In this document: in pieces, positions 12,339 to 21,339 of the stretch
Numbering within the stretch: the first letter of the stretch is position 1
Layout of the letters: every line of letters starts with the position of its first letter
Origin: Acinetobacter baylyi DSM 14961 = CIP 107474
GTDB taxonomy: Bacteria > Pseudomonadota > Gammaproteobacteria > Pseudomonadales > Moraxellaceae
Direction of reading: 5' to 3'
NCBI RefSeq assembly: GCF_000368685.1
Contig: NZ_KB849625.1
Span: forward strand, 310,001 to 374,000
Length of the DNA: 64,000 bases
The notes under the pieces: generated by a model
The model's input: only the letters and a program-made list of their open reading frames with translations
Database searches by the model: none
What the model was told of the DNA's origin: nothing
Position numbers and translations under genes: made by a program

Positions 12339-12491
12339 AAAACGGTTCAGTTGATTATTCTTTTCATATGATGATGCATCTACTTTAATTCTCCAAAAGT
12401 AAATCGAATGAAGAAGAAATCTCAAACTGGACATCTCAGATAAAAATGCGTATAACGCTCAGGTTTATTTAGCCCAGTCAGGTAATACACG

Positions 12492-13424
12492 TTGAAACTT
12501 ATTCTTGCACCAATGGAAGGCTTGACCGATCCAATCATGCGTGATGTTCTTACGCATGTCGGAAGTTTCGACTGGTGCGTTACAGAGTTTATTCGTGTGA
12601 CTGATAGCGTATTGCCTGATCATGTTTATTACACCTACTGCCCTGAGCTTAAAAATAACGGTAAAACTGCTGCTGGTACGCCAGTTCATGTTCAGTTTTT
12701 AGGGAACAATCCCGATATGCTGGCTGCCAATGCCGAAAAAGTGGTGGCTTTGGGCGCACCAGCGATTGATCTGAATTTTGGCTGCCCTGCAAAAACCGTA
12801 AACCGACATCGTGGTGGCTCAATCCTACTTGATGAGCCTGATGTCGTGCATCTACTCGTAAAAGCTGTGCGTGATGCCGTACCTGCACATATCCCAGTGT
12901 CTGCAAAAATGCGTCTGGGTTATCTCGATGAAAATCACACCATGGACAATGCTTATGCAATACAGGAAGCTGGTGCAAACTGGTTGACGGTTCATGCGCG
13001 GACCAAAGCAGATGGTTATACGCCGCCTGCATATTGGGAAAAAATACAGCCGATTAAAGATGCCTTAAGCATCAATGTGATTGCCAATGGTGAAATCTGG
13101 ACCAATCAAGATGCAAAAGCCTGTCAGCAGCAATCTGGCTGTGAAGATTTGATGATTGGCCGTGGTGCAGTCACCACGCCTGACCTTACTCTGTGCATCC
13201 GTCAAAATGTGGATGAAGCCTTAATGAATTGGGCCGCTTTGATTGAACTACAACAGCGCTTTTTAAATGGTGAATATAAAACAGAAATTGGCATGATTGG
13301 CCGTTATAAACAATGGCTAGGTATGATGACCAAAGCCTATCCTGAAGCCAAACAGCTTTGGGATGAGATTAAACGCATCAAAAACCTAGACGAAATTTTA
13401 TTGAAACTTGGTCGCTCATCATAA
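12492..13424 (+). CDS. dusC: tRNA-dihydrouridine(16) synthase DusC
   Basis: Flavoenzyme that reduces uridine to dihydrouridine in tRNA. The 310-residue protein starts with the family's LAPMEG motif right after the initiator, which here is a TTG codon preceded by an AGGT element. The catalytic cysteine is residue 98 in NFGCP, followed by the KTVNRHRGGS FMN-binding stretch. Total length and the short N-terminus match DusC rather than DusA or DusB, so U16 is the expected target. The TTG start was chosen because it places the LAPMEG strand at the usual position. Confidence 0.93.
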   Translation: MKLILAPMEGLTDPIMRDVLTHVGSFDWCVTEFIRVTDSVLPDHVYYTYCPELKNNGKTAAGTPVHVQFLGNNPDMLAANAEKVVALGAPAIDLNFGCPAKTVNRHRGGSILLDEPDVVHLLVKAVRDAVPAHIPVSAKMRLGYLDENHTMDNAYAIQEAGANWLTVHARTKADGYTPPAYWEKIQPIKDALSINVIANGEIWTNQDAKACQQQSGCEDLMIGRGAVTTPDLTLCIRQNVDEALMNWAALIELQQRFLNGEYKTEIGMIGRYKQWLGMMTKAYPEAKQLWDEIKRIKNLDEILLKLGRSS

Positions 13425-13814
13425 TTTTTGATTCAGCCTCATCAAAAGCAAAACTTTCTACAAAAAACCGAAAATATGGTATTTCCTTAGAATTTCTTGA
13501 TCATTTCAACCTTTAAAAAAAGAAATCAGGTCAATTACATAATTTTTTATTTATAAAATATTTATTTATTTTCAATACCTTAAATTTTTTATTCTATTTA
13601 CATAAATTGCTTAGATGTTTTTATTGTATTTACCAGCAATTTTTTTTACCAGTGAGTCTACCTTGGGCATTTACTCGTCAGCGAATTGTGCTATTTTTGT
13701 TGCACAGCGTTACTATTTATATTTCGATGGTTAATCGAATAAAGAAATGCTTATAACACTCAGTTCTAAGATAGAACTGCATAATAAAATCTTGATGTTC
13801 AAGGAAAGATTAAA
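13425..13814. other. 390-base AT-rich intergenic region upstream of the FadL-like gene
   Basis: No open frame or RNA gene is supported here. The centre is very A/T rich (around 13530-13640). Near the downstream gene there are two small perfect inverted repeats: TTCGAT/ATCGAA at 13723-13739 with a 5-base spacer, and CAGTTCT/AGAACTG at 13761-13779 with a 5-base spacer. These are the likely promoter and regulatory sequences of the outer membrane protein gene; an AAGGAA ribosome site follows. Confidence 0.6.
13761..13779. promoter_or_regulatory. Inverted repeat in the 5' region of the FadL-like gene
   Basis: CAGTTCT-N5-AGAACTG is a perfect 7-bp inverted repeat about 36 bases before the start codon. 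It could be a regulator-binding site or a leader hairpin; the protein that might bind is unknown. Confidence 0.4.
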
Positions 13815-15281
13815 ATGAAATTAAAACATTTAAGTACAGCAATCATTTTGGCAACTCTACCAGCAACAGGCGTTTTTGCTGCGGCATTAGACCGTTCTGG
13901 ACAGTCAATGTCTGCATTTTTGCAACCAGGAAACTACTTTGAAGCAGGTCTTTCCGTTTTAGATCCTGATGTATCGGGTAAAGAAGCTGGAAGTAGTACA
14001 ACTCGTCGTAATATCAATGATATGGCAGATGATTATTTATTTCCAAACGCTGCATTAAAACTGCAGCTTACAGATAAATTTTCTTTTGGATTGCTCTATG
14101 ATCAACCATTTGGCGCGAAAGCAGAATATTCTGGAAATAATGTTTTTGTATCAAATCCAGGTAATGATACTGTATTGCCACAAGCTTTGATTAATAATTT
14201 AGTTCAAACTAAAGTTCAAAGTTATTTAGAATCGACAACTGGACAACAACAAATAGCTGCACTTATTCAAGGTGGAGCGACTCAACAGCAAGCAATAACT
14301 CAAGTTACCCAAGGTTTTCTTAGCAGCCCACAAGTCGTTGGTCTACAACAAGGTTTGGCGGCTGCCAATTCAGCCTTAGGTAGAGGTAATACTCAAGTAG
14401 AAGTAGATACTCAAAACCTTTCTATGGTTTTAGGATACCAACCAACTCAAAACTGGAATATTTATGCGGGACCTGTGTACCAAACCGTTAAAGGGAATGT
14501 CAGTCTAAGAGGTCAGGCTTATAGTCTATATAATGGTTACGATGCAAACATTAAAGAAACTGGTGGTGTTGGCTGGCTTGCGGGTTTTGCGTATCAAATT
14601 CCAGAAATTGCTTTAAAGGCGTCTCTGACATATAGATCAGAAATAGATCATAAAGTTAATATCAATGAAAATCTTGCTATTCAGTCTGTTATAGATGCTA
14701 ATCCAGCATTATTAACTGGACTTGGAGTATCAGCAGATAAACTTGCTGCAATCAACAGCAATGGTAAAACCACGATTACTACTCCACAGTCTGTCAATTT
14801 AGATTTTCAGACAGGGATCATGGCCAATACCGTTGCATTTGCCAATGTGCGTTGGGTCAACTGGAAAGATTTTTCAATTCGTCCTTATAAATTTGGCAAG
14901 GTCTCTGAAGCAGTCGGCCCTCTCATTGGTCGCTCTAATGGCTTTAATCTGGTTGAATACTCGAAAGATCAATGGTCTGCAAATGTGGGGGTAGGCCGTA
15001 AGCTTAATGAGCAATGGGCAGGTAATGTTTCTGTAGGCTGGGATTCTGGTGCAGGTAACCCTGTAACCACACTTGGCCCAACCGAAGGCTACTGGAATGT
15101 CGGCCTTGGCGTGCAATATAGCCCTGCACCAAACTACTTTATCGCAGGTGGGGTTAAATACTTCTGGTTAGGTGATGCCAAAGCACAAACGGGTGCACAG
15201 GCTGGAAGCAGTGATTATGTCGCAGAGTTTAGTGACAATCACGCTATCGCCTACGGTATGAAAATTGGCTACAAGTTCTAG
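13815..15281 (+). CDS. FadL/OmpP1-family outer membrane transport protein
   Basis: Outer membrane beta-barrel of the long-chain fatty acid/hydrophobic compound transporter family. The 488-residue protein has a classical signal peptide (1-22, cleavage after AA near VFAA). Amphipathic strands alternate through the rest and the chain ends in the aromatic GYKF typical of BAM substrates. A Gln-rich stretch of about 60 residues (roughly 115-175) appears to be an insertion. Given the wax ester synthase gene 1.8 kb downstream, import of fatty acids or alkanes is a plausible role, but the substrate cannot be read from sequence. A good AAGGAA ribosome site precedes the ATG. Confidence 0.88.
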   Translation: MKLKHLSTAIILATLPATGVFAAALDRSGQSMSAFLQPGNYFEAGLSVLDPDVSGKEAGSSTTRRNINDMADDYLFPNAALKLQLTDKFSFGLLYDQPFGAKAEYSGNNVFVSNPGNDTVLPQALINNLVQTKVQSYLESTTGQQQIAALIQGGATQQQAITQVTQGFLSSPQVVGLQQGLAAANSALGRGNTQVEVDTQNLSMVLGYQPTQNWNIYAGPVYQTVKGNVSLRGQAYSLYNGYDANIKETGGVGWLAGFAYQIPEIALKASLTYRSEIDHKVNINENLAIQSVIDANPALLTGLGVSADKLAAINSNGKTTITTPQSVNLDFQTGIMANTVAFANVRWVNWKDFSIRPYKFGKVSEAVGPLIGRSNGFNLVEYSKDQWSANVGVGRKLNEQWAGNVSVGWDSGAGNPVTTLGPTEGYWNVGLGVQYSPAPNYFIAGGVKYFWLGDAKAQTGAQAGSSDYVAEFSDNHAIAYGMKIGYKF

Positions 15282-15294
15282 GCTGGATTCAAAT

Positions 15295-15321
15295 AAAAAA
15301 GGCGCATTTAGCGCCTTTTTT
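15295..15321. terminator. Bidirectional terminator between FadL-like gene and thrH
   Basis: An 11-bp stem AAAAAAGGCGC/GCGCCTTTTTT with a 5-base loop lies between two converging genes, with T-runs on both strands. Confidence 0.9.
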
Positions 15322-15333
15322 ATTATTCAGTTT

Positions 15334-15951
15334 TTACGCCGGAATATCGCGCTGTGAAACTGCACGAATCGCTTCTTTGAGTGCATCATAACCATGGATT
15401 GCTGGAAATTGTGGGAATTCAGCAATGACATTTTCAGGCGCATCAAACAGGAACCCATGATCAGCTTCGCCTAGCATGGTTGTATCATTGTATGAATCCC
15501 CTGCTGCAATGACACGGAAGTTTAAACCATGTAATGCTTTAACAGCTTCACGTTTCTGATCTGGCTGGCGAAGTTTGTAGGCAGTGATCATCCCCTGCTC
15601 ATCTGACTTAAGCTTGTGACAGAAAATGGTAGGCCAGCCCAGTTGTTGCATTAATGGGTGTGCAAATTCATAGAAAGTATCAGATAAAATAATCAGTTGA
15701 AAATGTGTGCGAACCCACTCAACAAACTCTTTAGCGCCTGGTAATGGTCCCATATCTGCAATAACAGCCTGAATATCATTTAAACCTAAGCCGTGTTGCT
15801 TTAAAATATTGAGACGCTGAGTCATCAAAACATCGTAATCTGGAATATCACGTGTCGTTGCTTCAAGTTCCTTGATTCCTGTTTTTTTTGCAAAATTAAT
15901 CCATATTTCTGGAACTAAAACACCTTCAAGATCAAGACATACGATTTCCAT
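15334..15951 (-). CDS. thrH: Phosphoserine phosphatase/homoserine phosphotransferase ThrH
   Basis: HAD-superfamily enzyme that removes phosphate from phosphoserine and can transfer it to homoserine, linking serine and threonine synthesis. The start at 15951 gives a protein that opens with EIVCLDLEGVLVPE, containing the DLEG version of HAD motif I that distinguishes ThrH from SerB. Motif II is LSDTFYEF and motif IV is AAGDSYNDTTML. A GGAG ribosome site lies 6 bases before this ATG; the upstream in-frame start would add four residues and has no such site. About 205 residues is the normal ThrH length. Confidence 0.93.
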   Translation of the reverse strand: MEIVCLDLEGVLVPEIWINFAKKTGIKELEATTRDIPDYDVLMTQRLNILKQHGLGLNDIQAVIADMGPLPGAKEFVEWVRTHFQLIILSDTFYEFAHPLMQQLGWPTIFCHKLKSDEQGMITAYKLRQPDQKREAVKALHGLNFRVIAAGDSYNDTTMLGEADHGFLFDAPENVIAEFPQFPAIHGYDALKEAIRAVSQRDIPA

Positions 15952-16112
15952 GGAAGACTCCAACTGTCAGTTTTAAAAATGGATGTATAATAGCATTAAG
16001 ATTATTCAAATTGCGCTGCTGTTTGATAAATCATCATGATTGAAAGTGCGTGAAATAGATTGATCGCACTTTTATTTCGTATAAATTAGAACCTTTATAA
16101 TTTACTGCGCTA

Positions 16113-16118
16113 TATAAT
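16113..16118 (+). promoter_or_regulatory. Possible -10 element of cysH
   Basis: TATAAT lies 31 bases before the cysH start codon; a second TATAAT occurs at 16096-16101. No convincing -35 box is visible for either, so the true start of transcription is uncertain. A CysB-activated promoter would not need a good -35. Confidence 0.35.
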
Positions 16119-16148
16119 ACGCATCCAAGCCTCTTGCCAGGAGCATTT

Positions 16149-16883
16149 ATGACCGCCATTCCTACCATTGATTTGGTTGATGCACTTAATACAGAGTATG
16201 CAGACAAGTATCCGACCGAGATTCTTGAGCTTGCTCTGAATCAAGAAGGTGAAATTGCCATTTCATTTTCTGGTGCAGAAGATGTAGTACTCATTGATAT
16301 GGCCTCACGTTTACGTAAGCCGTTTCGTGTTTTTAGTCTGGATACAGGACGTTTACATCCAGAGACTTATCAATTCATTGAAACTGTCCGCAAACATTAT
16401 AATATCGAGATCGAAATCTGTTTTCCCGAAGCTGAAACAGTTCAAAACTTCGTAAAAGAAAAAGGATTGTTTAGCTTCTTTGAAGATGGTCATTCCGAAT
16501 GTTGTGGTATTCGAAAAGTACAGCCACTTCGTAAAAAACTGGCAACATTAGATGGCTGGATCACAGGTCAACGTAAAGATCAAAGCCCTGGTACTCGTAA
16601 TGAAATTCCAGTTGTTCAGGCAGATGCAGGTTTTTCAGGCCCAGGAAAACAGTTAATCAAGTATAATCCGCTTGCCAACTGGTCAAGTGCAGATGTATGG
16701 AATTATATTCGTATGATGGAAATTCCGTATAATCCATTGCACGAGCGTGGTTTTGTTTCGATTGGCTGTGAACCATGTACTCGCCCTGTTTTGCCCAACC
16801 AGCATGAACGTGAAGGTCGTTGGTGGTGGGAAGAAGCGACTAAAAAAGAATGTGGCCTACATGCAGGCAACTTAAATAAATAA
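16149..16883 (+). CDS. cysH: Assimilatory adenylyl-sulfate reductase (CysH family)
   Basis: Reduces activated sulfate to sulfite in assimilatory sulfur metabolism, using thioredoxin or glutathione. The 244-residue protein has the PP-loop SFSGAEDV near 40, the ECCGIRKV motif with adjacent cysteines near 118-119 and GCEPCTRPV near the C-terminus. These four cysteines (CC...CxxC) bind a [4Fe-4S] cluster and are the mark of APS reductases; PAPS-specific enzymes lack them. So the expected substrate is adenylyl sulfate although the gene symbol is shared. The ATG at 16149 has AGGAG 5 bases upstream. A terminator follows; the gene appears monocistronic. Confidence 0.95.
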   Translation: MTAIPTIDLVDALNTEYADKYPTEILELALNQEGEIAISFSGAEDVVLIDMASRLRKPFRVFSLDTGRLHPETYQFIETVRKHYNIEIEICFPEAETVQNFVKEKGLFSFFEDGHSECCGIRKVQPLRKKLATLDGWITGQRKDQSPGTRNEIPVVQADAGFSGPGKQLIKYNPLANWSSADVWNYIRMMEIPYNPLHERGFVSIGCEPCTRPVLPNQHEREGRWWWEEATKKECGLHAGNLNK

Positions 16884-16886
16884 TTT

Positions 16887-16920
16887 AAAAAAAACCACTG
16901 TTATTGCAGTGGTTTTTTTT
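16887..16920 (+). terminator. cysH terminator
   Basis: A 14-bp stem (16887-16900 with 16907-16920) with a 6-base loop ends in eight Ts, directly after cysH. Confidence 0.93.
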
Positions 16921-17054
16921 ATGTACTCGCTATTCAGTATAATTCGTTAGATTTATGTTGATTAATAACGATATACTCAATACTCGGTTCTATAATTCTA
17001 AAAACATAGCTCATAAAGGGTTATTAATATCTTTGCAGTGAGGCAATCCACGCT

Positions 17055-18431
17055 ATGCGCCCATTACATCCGATTGATTTTATATTCCTGTCACTAGAAA
17101 AAAGACAACAGCCTATGCATGTAGGTGGTTTATTTTTGTTTCAGATTCCTGATAACGCCCCAGACACCTTTATTCAAGATCTGGTGAATGATATCCGGAT
17201 ATCAAAATCAATCCCTGTTCCACCATTCAACAATAAACTGAATGGGCTTTTTTGGGATGAAGATGAAGAGTTTGATTTAGATCATCATTTTCGTCATATT
17301 GCACTGCCTCATCCTGGTCGTATTCGTGAATTGCTTATTTATATTTCACAAGAGCACAGTACGCTGCTAGATCGGGCAAAGCCCTTGTGGACCTGCAATA
17401 TTATTGAAGGAATTGAAGGCAATCGTTTTGCCATGTACTTCAAAATTCACCATGCGATGGTCGATGGCGTTGCTGGTATGCGGTTAATTGAAAAATCACT
17501 CTCCCATGATGTAACAGAAAAAAGTATCGTGCCACCTTGGTGTGTTGAGGGAAAACGTGCAAAGCGCTTAAGAGAACCTAAAACAGGTAAAATTAAGAAA
17601 ATCATGTCTGGTATTAAGAGTCAGCTTCAGGCGACACCCACAGTCATTCAAGAGCTTTCTCAGACAGTATTTAAAGATATTGGACGTAATCCTGATCATG
17701 TTTCAAGCTTTCAGGCGCCTTGTTCTATTTTGAATCAGCGTGTGAGCTCATCGCGACGTTTTGCAGCACAGTCTTTTGACCTAGATCGTTTTCGTAATAT
17801 TGCCAAATCGTTGAATGTGACCATTAATGATGTTGTACTAGCGGTATGTTCTGGTGCATTACGTGCGTATTTGATGAGTCATAATAGTTTGCCTTCAAAA
17901 CCATTAATTGCCATGGTTCCAGCCTCTATTCGCAATGACGATTCAGATGTCAGCAACCGTATTACGATGATTCTGGCAAATTTGGCAACCCACAAAGATG
18001 ATCCTTTACAACGTCTTGAAATTATCCGCCGTAGTGTTCAAAACTCAAAGCAACGCTTCAAACGTATGACCAGCGATCAGATTCTAAATTATAGTGCTGT
18101 CGTATATGGCCCTGCAGGACTCAACATAATTTCTGGCATGATGCCAAAACGCCAAGCCTTCAATCTGGTTATTTCCAATGTGCCTGGCCCAAGAGAGCCA
18201 CTTTACTGGAATGGTGCCAAACTTGATGCACTCTACCCAGCTTCAATTGTATTAGACGGTCAAGCATTGAATATTACAATGACCAGTTATTTAGATAAAC
18301 TTGAAGTTGGTTTGATTGCATGCCGTAATGCATTGCCAAGAATGCAGAATTTACTGACACATTTAGAAGAAGAAATTCAACTATTTGAAGGCGTAATTGC
18401 AAAGCAGGAAGATATTAAAACAGCCAATTAA
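17055..18431 (+). CDS. atfA: Wax ester synthase/diacylglycerol acyltransferase AtfA
   Basis: Bifunctional acyltransferase that joins acyl-CoA to long-chain alcohols (wax esters) or diacylglycerol (triacylglycerol), producing the storage-lipid inclusions characteristic of some Acinetobacter. The 458-residue protein has the catalytic HHAMVDG motif (HHxxxDG) at 132-138. It also has the C-terminal WS/DGAT domain with NVPGP and the preceding ND motif (NDVVLAV). Length and sequence agree with what I remember of AtfA of A. baylyi ADP1, which is the main reason for the species suggestion. It is flanked by terminators, so it is probably transcribed alone. No alcohol-forming acyl-CoA reductase is in the window. 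Confidence 0.96.
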   Translation: MRPLHPIDFIFLSLEKRQQPMHVGGLFLFQIPDNAPDTFIQDLVNDIRISKSIPVPPFNNKLNGLFWDEDEEFDLDHHFRHIALPHPGRIRELLIYISQEHSTLLDRAKPLWTCNIIEGIEGNRFAMYFKIHHAMVDGVAGMRLIEKSLSHDVTEKSIVPPWCVEGKRAKRLREPKTGKIKKIMSGIKSQLQATPTVIQELSQTVFKDIGRNPDHVSSFQAPCSILNQRVSSSRRFAAQSFDLDRFRNIAKSLNVTINDVVLAVCSGALRAYLMSHNSLPSKPLIAMVPASIRNDDSDVSNRITMILANLATHKDDPLQRLEIIRRSVQNSKQRFKRMTSDQILNYSAVVYGPAGLNIISGMMPKRQAFNLVISNVPGPREPLYWNGAKLDALYPASIVLDGQALNITMTSYLDKLEVGLIACRNALPRMQNLLTHLEEEIQLFEGVIAKQEDIKTAN

Positions 18432-18464
18432 AAACAATAAACTTGATTTTTTAATTTATCAGAT

Positions 18465-18497
18465 AAAACTAAAGGGCTAAATTAGCCCTTTAGTTTT
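18465..18497. terminator. Bidirectional terminator between atfA and the microprotein gene
   Basis: A 16-bp perfect inverted repeat with a single-base centre (18465-18480 and 18482-18497) carries T-runs on both strands. The stop codon of the minus-strand microprotein gene (18490-18492) lies inside the stem. Confidence 0.9.
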
Positions 18498-18663
18498 TAA
18501 CAGTACGACACTGTTTAAGTAATTGATGACACACATGATGAACCATTGCAGTCGTGATCTGGATTTCTTTACCTTGATCATTGACCATATAACAAGAATT
18601 GGCAGTTTTGTTATCAACCATATGCGTTGAACCTTGAGCTAGTATTCTTTCACTTACATTCAT
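18490..18663 (-). CDS. Small conserved-type protein (PA1571-like), 57 residues
   Basis: A short open frame of 57 codons with an ATG start at 18661-18663. The product has no signal peptide or membrane helix. It contains a central NSCYMVNDQGKEIQIT segment and a C-terminal HHVCHQLLKQC with His and Cys residues. The pattern of a short N-terminus followed by a 'G-x-E-x-x-I-T-x-x-M' core resembles the small proteins annotated as the PA1571 family in Pseudomonas and Acinetobacter, whose function is unknown to me. It sits between a terminator and rng with its own upstream region, so it is probably its own unit. Confidence 0.65.
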   Translation of the reverse strand: MNVSERILAQGSTHMVDNKTANSCYMVNDQGKEIQITTAMVHHVCHQLLKQCRTVKN

Positions 18664-18799
18664 GCGAGATACCCCGTTATTTGCTAAGACTAATATGGGA
18701 GAAAAGTCTTTGGCTATGTTGTGTACCTAGTATTGAAAATTCGCCAATAAAAGTAAAATTTCAGTTGTAACAAGGATTAAGCGAAATTTTGTTACAACT

Positions 18800-20254
18800 T
18801 TAACTCAAAATGATGTCATATTGCTCTTGCGTGTATAAATTTTCGACTTGAAATTTTATGACCCGATTAATGAAATGCTCAAGATCCGCGACTGCTGGTG
18901 CTTCTGCCGTCAACAGGCGATCAATTACAGATGGATGCGCAACAACAGTAAAGCCACTCTGTGATTCAAAAGCTCGCGTATAACGTAAAATTTCACGAAA
19001 TATCTCGTAACAAACCGTCTCTGCTGTTTTAACATAGCCACGGCCCTGACAGGTTGGACACGACTCACACAGCAAATGTTCCAATGATTCACGCGTTCGT
19101 TTACGTGTCATTTCAACCAGGCCCAGTTCAGATACTTGGGTAATCTTGGTTTTGGCATGATCACGTTCCAGCATTTTCTGAAACTGTTTCATCACTTCTT
19201 CGCGATGCGTTGCTTCTTGCATATCGATGAAGTCAATGATGATGATCCCACCCAAATTACGTAACCGTAATTGGCGTGCAATGACCTGTGTTGCCTCCAT
19301 ATTGGTTTTAAATACAGTATCTTCGAGGGTTCGTCCACCCACATAAGAACCCGTATTCACATCAATCGTGGTCATGGCTTCGGTCTGGTCGATCATCAAA
19401 TAACCACCAGATTTCAAGGCAACACGTGTTTGTAATGCTTTTTGAATATCCTCTTCGACATTATATAAATCAAAAAGTGGGCGCTCACCCGGATAATGAA
19501 TGAGACGATTTTGAATATTCGGTACAAACTCATCAATAAATTCTTTTAATTTGGCATGTATTTCACGCGAATCGACATAAATTTTGGTCATGTCTTCACT
19601 AGCCAAATCACGAATGACGCGTTGTGGCAGTGGCAATTCTTCAAAAATCAAGCTAGGCACAATCGCCTGCTTTTCTTTACGCTGGATAAATTCCCACAAT
19701 TTTGCCAGATAGCACATATCCTGCTCAATTGAGGCTTCATCAATACCTTCTGCTGCGGTACGTACAATCACGCTGCCAGGAAGCTTGTGTTCGACCTGTA
19801 TACGTTCAATAATGCCGCGCAGGCGCTCTCTTTCCTCCTCGGCTTCAATACGCTGTGACACGCCAATATGGTGTCCGTAAGGCATCATCACTAAATAACG
19901 CGAAGGAATCGAGAGATCGGTACTAAGACGTGCGCCTTTGGTTCCAAGCATATCCTTCATGACTTGAACCGTCAGAATTTGGCCTGGATGCAATAATTCA
20001 TAGACATTTGGCGTAGGCTGAGAGCGAGGCCAGACCATGTCATTGATATGGAGAAAAGCCGTTCGCGACAAGCCAATATCAACAAAAGCAGCTTGCATAC
20101 CTGGCAATACACGGACAACTTTCCCCATGTAAATGTTACCGACCAGACCGCGTTTGACCGTACGCTCAACGAACAGTTCATTCACTGTTCCATTCTGAAT
20201 TAATGCCACCCGACACTCCATAGGTGTGACATTAATGAGTAATTCATCCGACAT
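18800..20254 (-). CDS. rng: Ribonuclease G
   Basis: Endoribonuclease of the RNase E/G family, which matures 16S rRNA 5' ends and degrades some mRNAs. The ATG at 20254 gives MSDELLINVTPMECRVAL, matching the family N-terminus; the longer frame would need a TTG and adds four residues. An S1 domain (about 35-125) is followed by the catalytic domain with the magnesium-binding DVNTGSYVGG and DFIDM motifs near 300-350 and the zinc-link CPTCQGRG near 400. At about 484 residues it lacks the RNase E C-terminal scaffold. It ends the cluster mreB-mreC-mreD-maf-rng. Confidence 0.96.
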   Translation of the reverse strand: MSDELLINVTPMECRVALIQNGTVNELFVERTVKRGLVGNIYMGKVVRVLPGMQAAFVDIGLSRTAFLHINDMVWPRSQPTPNVYELLHPGQILTVQVMKDMLGTKGARLSTDLSIPSRYLVMMPYGHHIGVSQRIEAEEERERLRGIIERIQVEHKLPGSVIVRTAAEGIDEASIEQDMCYLAKLWEFIQRKEKQAIVPSLIFEELPLPQRVIRDLASEDMTKIYVDSREIHAKLKEFIDEFVPNIQNRLIHYPGERPLFDLYNVEEDIQKALQTRVALKSGGYLMIDQTEAMTTIDVNTGSYVGGRTLEDTVFKTNMEATQVIARQLRLRNLGGIIIIDFIDMQEATHREEVMKQFQKMLERDHAKTKITQVSELGLVEMTRKRTRESLEHLLCESCPTCQGRGYVKTAETVCYEIFREILRYTRAFESQSGFTVVAHPSVIDRLLTAEAPAVADLEHFINRVIKFQVENLYTQEQYDIILS

Positions 20255-20293
20255 AAAAAAACTCAAATTGTTATAAAAATTCTTGTTTCAGAG

Positions 20294-20860
20294 TTAATTG
20301 AAAGCCTTAACTCTTTTTAGTAACTGTATTGTTTCAAACAAAGGCAAACCAACGACATTGGTATAACTGCCTTCTATACGTGGAATAAATTGTGCAGCAA
20401 TTCCCTGAATGGCATAAGCTCCCGCTTTCCCAAGCGGCTCTCCTGTGGCCCAGTATAATTCCATGTCTGCCATGGAAAGTGTCTGAAACTCAACCGAGGT
20501 TTTAACAACGCAGCTATGAATGGCATTTGATGCTGCAACACAAATTCCAGAAAACACATCATGACGACGGCCTGATAAAGTAGACCAAATATCAAAAGCA
20601 TGTTGTTTTGATTCTGGTTTTCCAATGATCTTACCATCGATACTCAAACTTGTATCAGCCGCAATGATGATGGATTGCGGAAACTGTTGAAGTATTGTAT
20701 TTGCTTTTTCACGTGCCAAACGTTCTACATACGCTTCAACAGTTTCGTTATATTGAACCGACTCATCAATCTCTGGAGCGTAACTCTCAAATTCCAGTCC
20801 GAGCTGTTTTAACAGCTCCTGACGTCTGGGCGAGCTTGAAGCCAGAATTATATGCGCCAT
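20294..20860 (-). CDS. maf: Maf-like nucleoside triphosphate pyrophosphatase
   Basis: Hydrolyses non-canonical or modified nucleoside triphosphates (dTTP/UTP pyrophosphatase subgroup), limiting their incorporation. The start at 20860 gives MAHIILASSSPRRQELL, with the conserved SSSPRR motif at residues 8-13; an earlier in-frame start would add 11 hydrophobic residues belonging to the overlapping mreD tail. Further motifs are ADTSLSIDGKIIGKP near 75 and KAGAYAIQG near 145. It overlaps the mreD 3' end by 13 bases, consistent with translational coupling. Confidence 0.93.
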   Translation of the reverse strand: MAHIILASSSPRRQELLKQLGLEFESYAPEIDESVQYNETVEAYVERLAREKANTILQQFPQSIIIAADTSLSIDGKIIGKPESKQHAFDIWSTLSGRRHDVFSGICVAASNAIHSCVVKTSVEFQTLSMADMELYWATGEPLGKAGAYAIQGIAAQFIPRIEGSYTNVVGLPLFETIQLLKRVKAFN

Positions 20861-21339
20861 TTTTTCAAGCAATAATAAACTAAAGGCCAGCATAAAATGC
20901 TAGTTAATAAGGGCTGCCAATGTCTTGCCAGAGAAAAACGAATGTCTCCTAGACTTTGAGCAAACCAAATAAAAAATAAATGCGCCAAAATAGCCAGTGC
21001 TGCCAACGTCCAGATATTCCAAAAGGTTAGAATACGTCGCTCGCGTGTCAAATACCGTGTGAAAAAGGTAATTAAAACAAAACTAAGTGCGTTCAATCCT
21101 AAAGGTGCATCCAGCAAAAGATCGTTAAAAATCCCCACCCCAAAAGCAAACCAAACACCACACCATGTTGGCTGACAAAGCACCCAGAACAACATGATCA
21201 TAAACATGAATAATGGTCGCCATCCCGAAACATCGTATGACAAAGGGTAAACCATCAATACAGAGCCAATGATGATCGATAGTACAATCACCCATAAAGG
21301 ATCATTTGATTTTTTAGCGCTTAATTTAGCGATTAGCAT
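20848..21339 (-). CDS. mreD: Rod shape-determining protein MreD
   Basis: Integral inner-membrane component of the elongasome. The ATG at 21339 is preceded by GGAG at 7 bases and overlaps the mreC end by 14 bases; the longer open frame upstream lies inside mreC and lacks a ribosome site. About 163 residues with five hydrophobic helices, including the MreD-typical GLNALSFVLITFFTRYL segment. Together with MreB and MreC it positions peptidoglycan synthesis along the lateral wall. Confidence 0.92.
   Translation of the reverse strand: MLIAKLSAKKSNDPLWVIVLSIIIGSVLMVYPLSYDVSGWRPLFMFMIMLFWVLCQPTWCGVWFAFGVGIFNDLLLDAPLGLNALSFVLITFFTRYLTRERRILTFWNIWTLAALAILAHLFFIWFAQSLGDIRFSLARHWQPLLTSILCWPLVYYCLKKWRI

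Noticed and set aside
13530-13640. The very A/T-rich stretch before the FadL-like gene as a possible replication origin.
   Set aside because: There are no DnaA-box clusters and no origin-associated genes (dnaA, dnaN, gidA) nearby. It is more simply a promoter-proximal region.
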